Assembly (NCBI GenBank): GCA_011048645.1
Contig: DSDR01000301.1
Coordinates: 1-18,450 of the forward strand
Source: Phycisphaerales bacterium
Lineage (GTDB): Bacteria; Planctomycetota; Phycisphaerae; Sedimentisphaerales; Anaerohalosphaeraceae
Length of the DNA stretch: 18,450 nt
Direction of reading: 5' to 3'
The notes beneath the pieces were generated by a model. That model made no database searches, was not told the origin of the DNA, and saw only the letters and a list, made by a program, of their open reading frames with translations. How positions within the stretch are numbered: position 1 is the first letter of the stretch; every line of letters starts with the position of its first letter. Both the position numbers and the translations under genes were made by a program. Of the stretch, positions 16,240 to 18,450 are shown one piece after another.

Positions 16240-16272
16240 TTGACAGTATCCGCAAAATCCGGCTTTTATAGT
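16240..16272 (+). promoter_or_regulatory. Putative promoter of the plus-strand sugar gene pair
   Basis: Plus-strand TTGACA (16240-16245) is followed by TATAGT (16267-16272, 5 of 6) at an unusually long 21-nt spacing; TTTATA (16265-16270) at 19 nt is the other option. It lies back-to-back with the minus-strand candidate, 30 nt apart, so one regulator could control both directions. Confidence 0.4.
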
Positions 16273-16328
16273 ACAAAATAAACCAGCGAAAAATCTAAAT
16301 TGTGTACCTTGTTTGTAAGGAGATCGCA

Positions 16329-17195
16329 ATGAATGGGGATGCATCCCGCAGAATGTTTCTGAAATCGGTCGGCGTATTGGCCGGCGCCGCCGTGGCCGGC
16401 TCAACCGCTTCGGCAGCCAGCGCCGCGCCGTCCGCACTCAATGACAGCAAAAAATTCGCACCTCGTTTCGGCCTGGCCTCCTACACGACCCGAAAGCTGA
16501 CGCTCGACCAAACCATTGCCCTGGTCAAACGTCTCAATTTGACCTGTCTGACGCTCAAGGATATGCACCTGCCGATGAACGTCCCGCTCGAGGCCACCGC
16601 GCAGACCGCCCAAAAGGTCCGCAACGCCGGCCTGGACCTCTACGGCGGAGGCGTCATTTATATGAACTCCGAGGTCGAGGTAAACCGCGCCTTCGACTAC
16701 GCCAAAGCCGCCGGCTTTCGACTCATCGTCGGCGTTCCTCGACACGAACTGCTGGACTATGTCGAAGATAAAATCAAGACATACAACATCGCCGTCGCCA
16801 TCCACAACCACGGCCCGGAAGACCGGCTCTACCCCACCGTCCAAAGCGCCTACACGCGCCTCGAAGACCGCGACAAACGCTTCGGCCTGTGCATCGACAT
16901 CGGACATACCCAGCGCAGCGGCATCCGACCGGCTGATGACATCCTGCAGTTTCACGACCGCATGCTCGATATTCATTTCAAAGACGTCAGCGCCCCGACC
17001 CGCAGAGGTTCAACCGTCGAAATCGGACGCGGCGTCATTGATATTCCCGCCGCTCTGGAGGCCCTTCGCCACGTCGGCTACCAGGGCATCGCCTCCTATG
17101 AATACGAAAAAGACGCCGACGACCCCCTGCCCGGACTGGCCGAAAGCGTCGGCTATGTCAACGGCGTCATTACTATGATGAATCGAAACAAATGA
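16329..17195 (+). CDS. Sugar phosphate isomerase/epimerase-like TIM-barrel protein with Tat signal
   Basis: This 288-residue protein belongs to the xylose-isomerase-like / AP-endonuclease-2 TIM-barrel group, which holds epimerases, isomerases, dehydratases and lyases of sugars and inositols. A Tat motif (SRRMFLK, Arg7-Arg8) and an Ala-rich stretch ending near AASAAP (33-34) indicate export to the periplasm. Barrel signatures are FGLASYTTR (47-55), AIHNHG (His159, His161), CIDIGH (Asp190, His193), DIHFKD, EIGRGVIDIPAAL and SYEYEKD; the His/Asp/Glu set would bind a divalent metal. ATG 16329 has AAGGAG 6 nt upstream and puts the RR motif at the usual place; the ATG at 16302 would add nine residues without a ribosome site. 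It starts a plus-strand unit divergent from the DUF1080 operon and precedes another oxidoreductase by 20 nt. In a keto-glycoside route such a barrel could do the elimination/hydration or epimerisation step; this is inference. Confidence 0.9.
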   Translation: MNGDASRRMFLKSVGVLAGAAVAGSTASAASAAPSALNDSKKFAPRFGLASYTTRKLTLDQTIALVKRLNLTCLTLKDMHLPMNVPLEATAQTAQKVRNAGLDLYGGGVIYMNSEVEVNRAFDYAKAAGFRLIVGVPRHELLDYVEDKIKTYNIAVAIHNHGPEDRLYPTVQSAYTRLEDRDKRFGLCIDIGHTQRSGIRPADDILQFHDRMLDIHFKDVSAPTRRGSTVEIGRGVIDIPAALEALRHVGYQGIASYEYEKDADDPLPGLAESVGYVNGVITMMNRNK

Positions 17196-17215
17196 AAATG
17201 AAAGGGTCAAACACA

Positions 17216-18450
17216 ATGAAAAAAATACTGATCTGTCTCGGACTGATTGGATGTTTGATGATGACCGCTTCTTGTACTGAACCGCTGAAAACGACCGCTG
17301 ATACGTATCCCGTTACGCTGATGACAGTTGATCCCGGCCATTTTCACGCCGCATTGATACAGAAAAATATGTATCCGCAGATCAATCCCACAGTGTATGT
17401 CTATGCACCCGCCGGCCCCGAAGTGGACGGCCACCTTAATCTGATCAACAGCTATAACACCCGCGACGAAAATCCCACCCGCTGGAAAACCGTCCTGTAT
17501 CGCGGCGACGATTTTCTTGAAAAAGCCCTCAGGGAACAAAAAGGCAACGTCGTGATGCTGGCCGGCAACAACCAAAAGAAAACCGAATACATCAAGACCT
17601 TCATCGACGCCGGCCTGCATGTCTATTCCGACAAACCGATGTGCATCAACAAGGAAGGCTTTGCCCTGCTTAAAGAAGCCTTTGCTGCGGCCGAAAAGAA
17701 CGATGTCCTGTTATACGACATTATGACCGAGCGCTATGAGATCACCAGTATCCTGCAAAAAGAACTGGCCAATACTCCCGCCGTGTTTGGCGCGATGAAA
17801 AAAGGCTCGCTCGACGATCCATCTATCGTCAAAGAAAGCGTTCACCACTTTTTCAAATACGTCTCCGGCAGCCCGCTCAAGCGGCCGGGATGGTTCTTTG
17901 ACACCACCCAGCAGGGCGAGGGCATCGTCGATGTCACGACCCACCTGATCGACTTGGTGCAGTGGGGCGCCTTTCCCGAACAAATCATCGACTACAAAAC
18001 CGACGTCAATCTGCTGGCCGCACGCCGCTGGCCGACCGTGCTGACCCGACAGCAGTATCAGCGCGTCACTCATCTGCCCGACTTCCCCGATTATCTCAAG
18101 CCGCAACTGAACGCCGACGGCAGCCTGCCCTGCTATGCCAACGGGCAAATTGACTATACCATCAAAGGCGTCCATACGCGCGTCCGTGTGGAATGGGCAT
18201 ACGAAGCCCCCGCAGGCGCGGGCGACACCCACTACTCGATTATGAAAGGCACAAAAGCCAACATCCTCATTCTGCAGGGCGCCGAACAAAGCTATCGTCC
18301 CGAACTGTACATCGAGCCGGCCGAGGGCGTCTCGGCCAACGAGCTGAACGGCCCGATCTATACCGCCGTACTCAATCTGCAGCGAAAATATCCCGGCGTG
18401 ATGATGCAGCGTCAGGGCAACCGCTGGCATATCGCCATCCCCGACCGCTA
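17216..18450 (+). CDS. Gfo/Idh/MocA-type lipoprotein with the 'putative oxidoreductase C-terminal' domain, 3' partial
   Basis: The frame runs from ATG 17216 to the right edge (411 codons plus the two bases TA). A lipoprotein signal ends in TASC (Cys20). The next residues (TLMTVDPGHFHAALIQK) and MLAGNN are typical of a divergent Gfo/Idh group in which the nucleotide-binding loop is degenerate. DKP (139-141) stands where most members have EKP. LYDIMTERYEIT, KESVHHFFKYVSGSPL and GEGIVDVTTHLIDLVQW cover the putative active site, and the C-terminal half matches the oxidoreductase C-terminal domain family. From remembered relatives a few dozen residues are probably missing, and the last TA is more likely a Tyr codon than a stop. 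AAAGGG lies 9 nt before the start, and the gap to the TIM-barrel gene is 20 nt, so they form one transcription unit. Substrate is unknown. Confidence 0.9.
   Translation, partial: MKKILICLGLIGCLMMTASCTEPLKTTADTYPVTLMTVDPGHFHAALIQKNMYPQINPTVYVYAPAGPEVDGHLNLINSYNTRDENPTRWKTVLYRGDDFLEKALREQKGNVVMLAGNNQKKTEYIKTFIDAGLHVYSDKPMCINKEGFALLKEAFAAAEKNDVLLYDIMTERYEITSILQKELANTPAVFGAMKKGSLDDPSIVKESVHHFFKYVSGSPLKRPGWFFDTTQQGEGIVDVTTHLIDLVQWGAFPEQIIDYKTDVNLLAARRWPTVLTRQQYQRVTHLPDFPDYLKPQLNADGSLPCYANGQIDYTIKGVHTRVRVEWAYEAPAGAGDTHYSIMKGTKANILILQGAEQSYRPELYIEPAEGVSANELNGPIYTAVLNLQRKYPGVMMQRQGNRWHIAIPDR

Overview
The window looks like chromosomal DNA of an environmental Gram-negative bacterium of the PVC group, most likely Planctomycetota of the Phycisphaerae type. 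The grounds are: a giant secreted subtilase fused to Gly-rich parallel beta-helices, several Tat-exported Gfo/Idh/MocA oxidoreductases beside a DUF1080 lipoprotein, a DUF4914 protein, and moderately high GC by eye. This placement is an inference; no rRNA or other phylogenetic marker is present.

Layout. (1) Positions 1-8097, minus strand, are one uninterrupted reading frame of 2,699 codons that runs off the left edge. It has a signal peptide, an S8 (subtilisin) peptidase with an intact catalytic set, FnIII-like linkers, then at least two beta-helix modules with long collagen-like/poly-Gly inserts. (2) Positions 8098-8558 are a divergent intergenic region with a promoter candidate for each flanking gene. 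(3) Plus-strand aroA (EPSP synthase), a DUF4914 protein that shows PEPCK/HPr-kinase-like motifs, and an Rrf2-type regulator with three cysteines lie at 8559-12252. (4) A minus-strand trio lies at 12414-16062: DUF1080 (3-keto-disaccharide hydrolase-like) lipoprotein and two Tat-exported Gfo/Idh/MocA oxidoreductases. (5) Divergent from it, a plus-strand pair starts at 16329: a Tat-exported TIM-barrel sugar isomerase/epimerase-like protein and a third, lipoprotein Gfo/Idh/MocA-type oxidoreductase that runs off the right edge.

How the genes may work together. Blocks 4 and 5 form one divergent cluster whose enzyme classes (Gfo/Idh/MocA redox enzymes, DUF1080 hydrolase, AP-endonuclease-2-like TIM barrel) are those of the oxidative '3-keto-glycoside' route of glycan breakdown. 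In that route a sugar hydroxyl is oxidised to a ketone, the glycosidic bond is cleaved by elimination/hydration, and the keto sugar is reduced again. All five proteins carry export signals, so the pathway would act in the periplasm or at a membrane. The giant protein is probably a surface or secreted protease-adhesin. The aroA-DUF4914-Rrf2 stretch is closely spaced, but the sequence does not show a shared function.

The most interesting points are the DUF4914 protein as a divergent PEPCK/HprK-fold P-loop enzyme, the compact exported keto-glycoside cluster with three different oxidoreductases, and the architecture of the giant protease.
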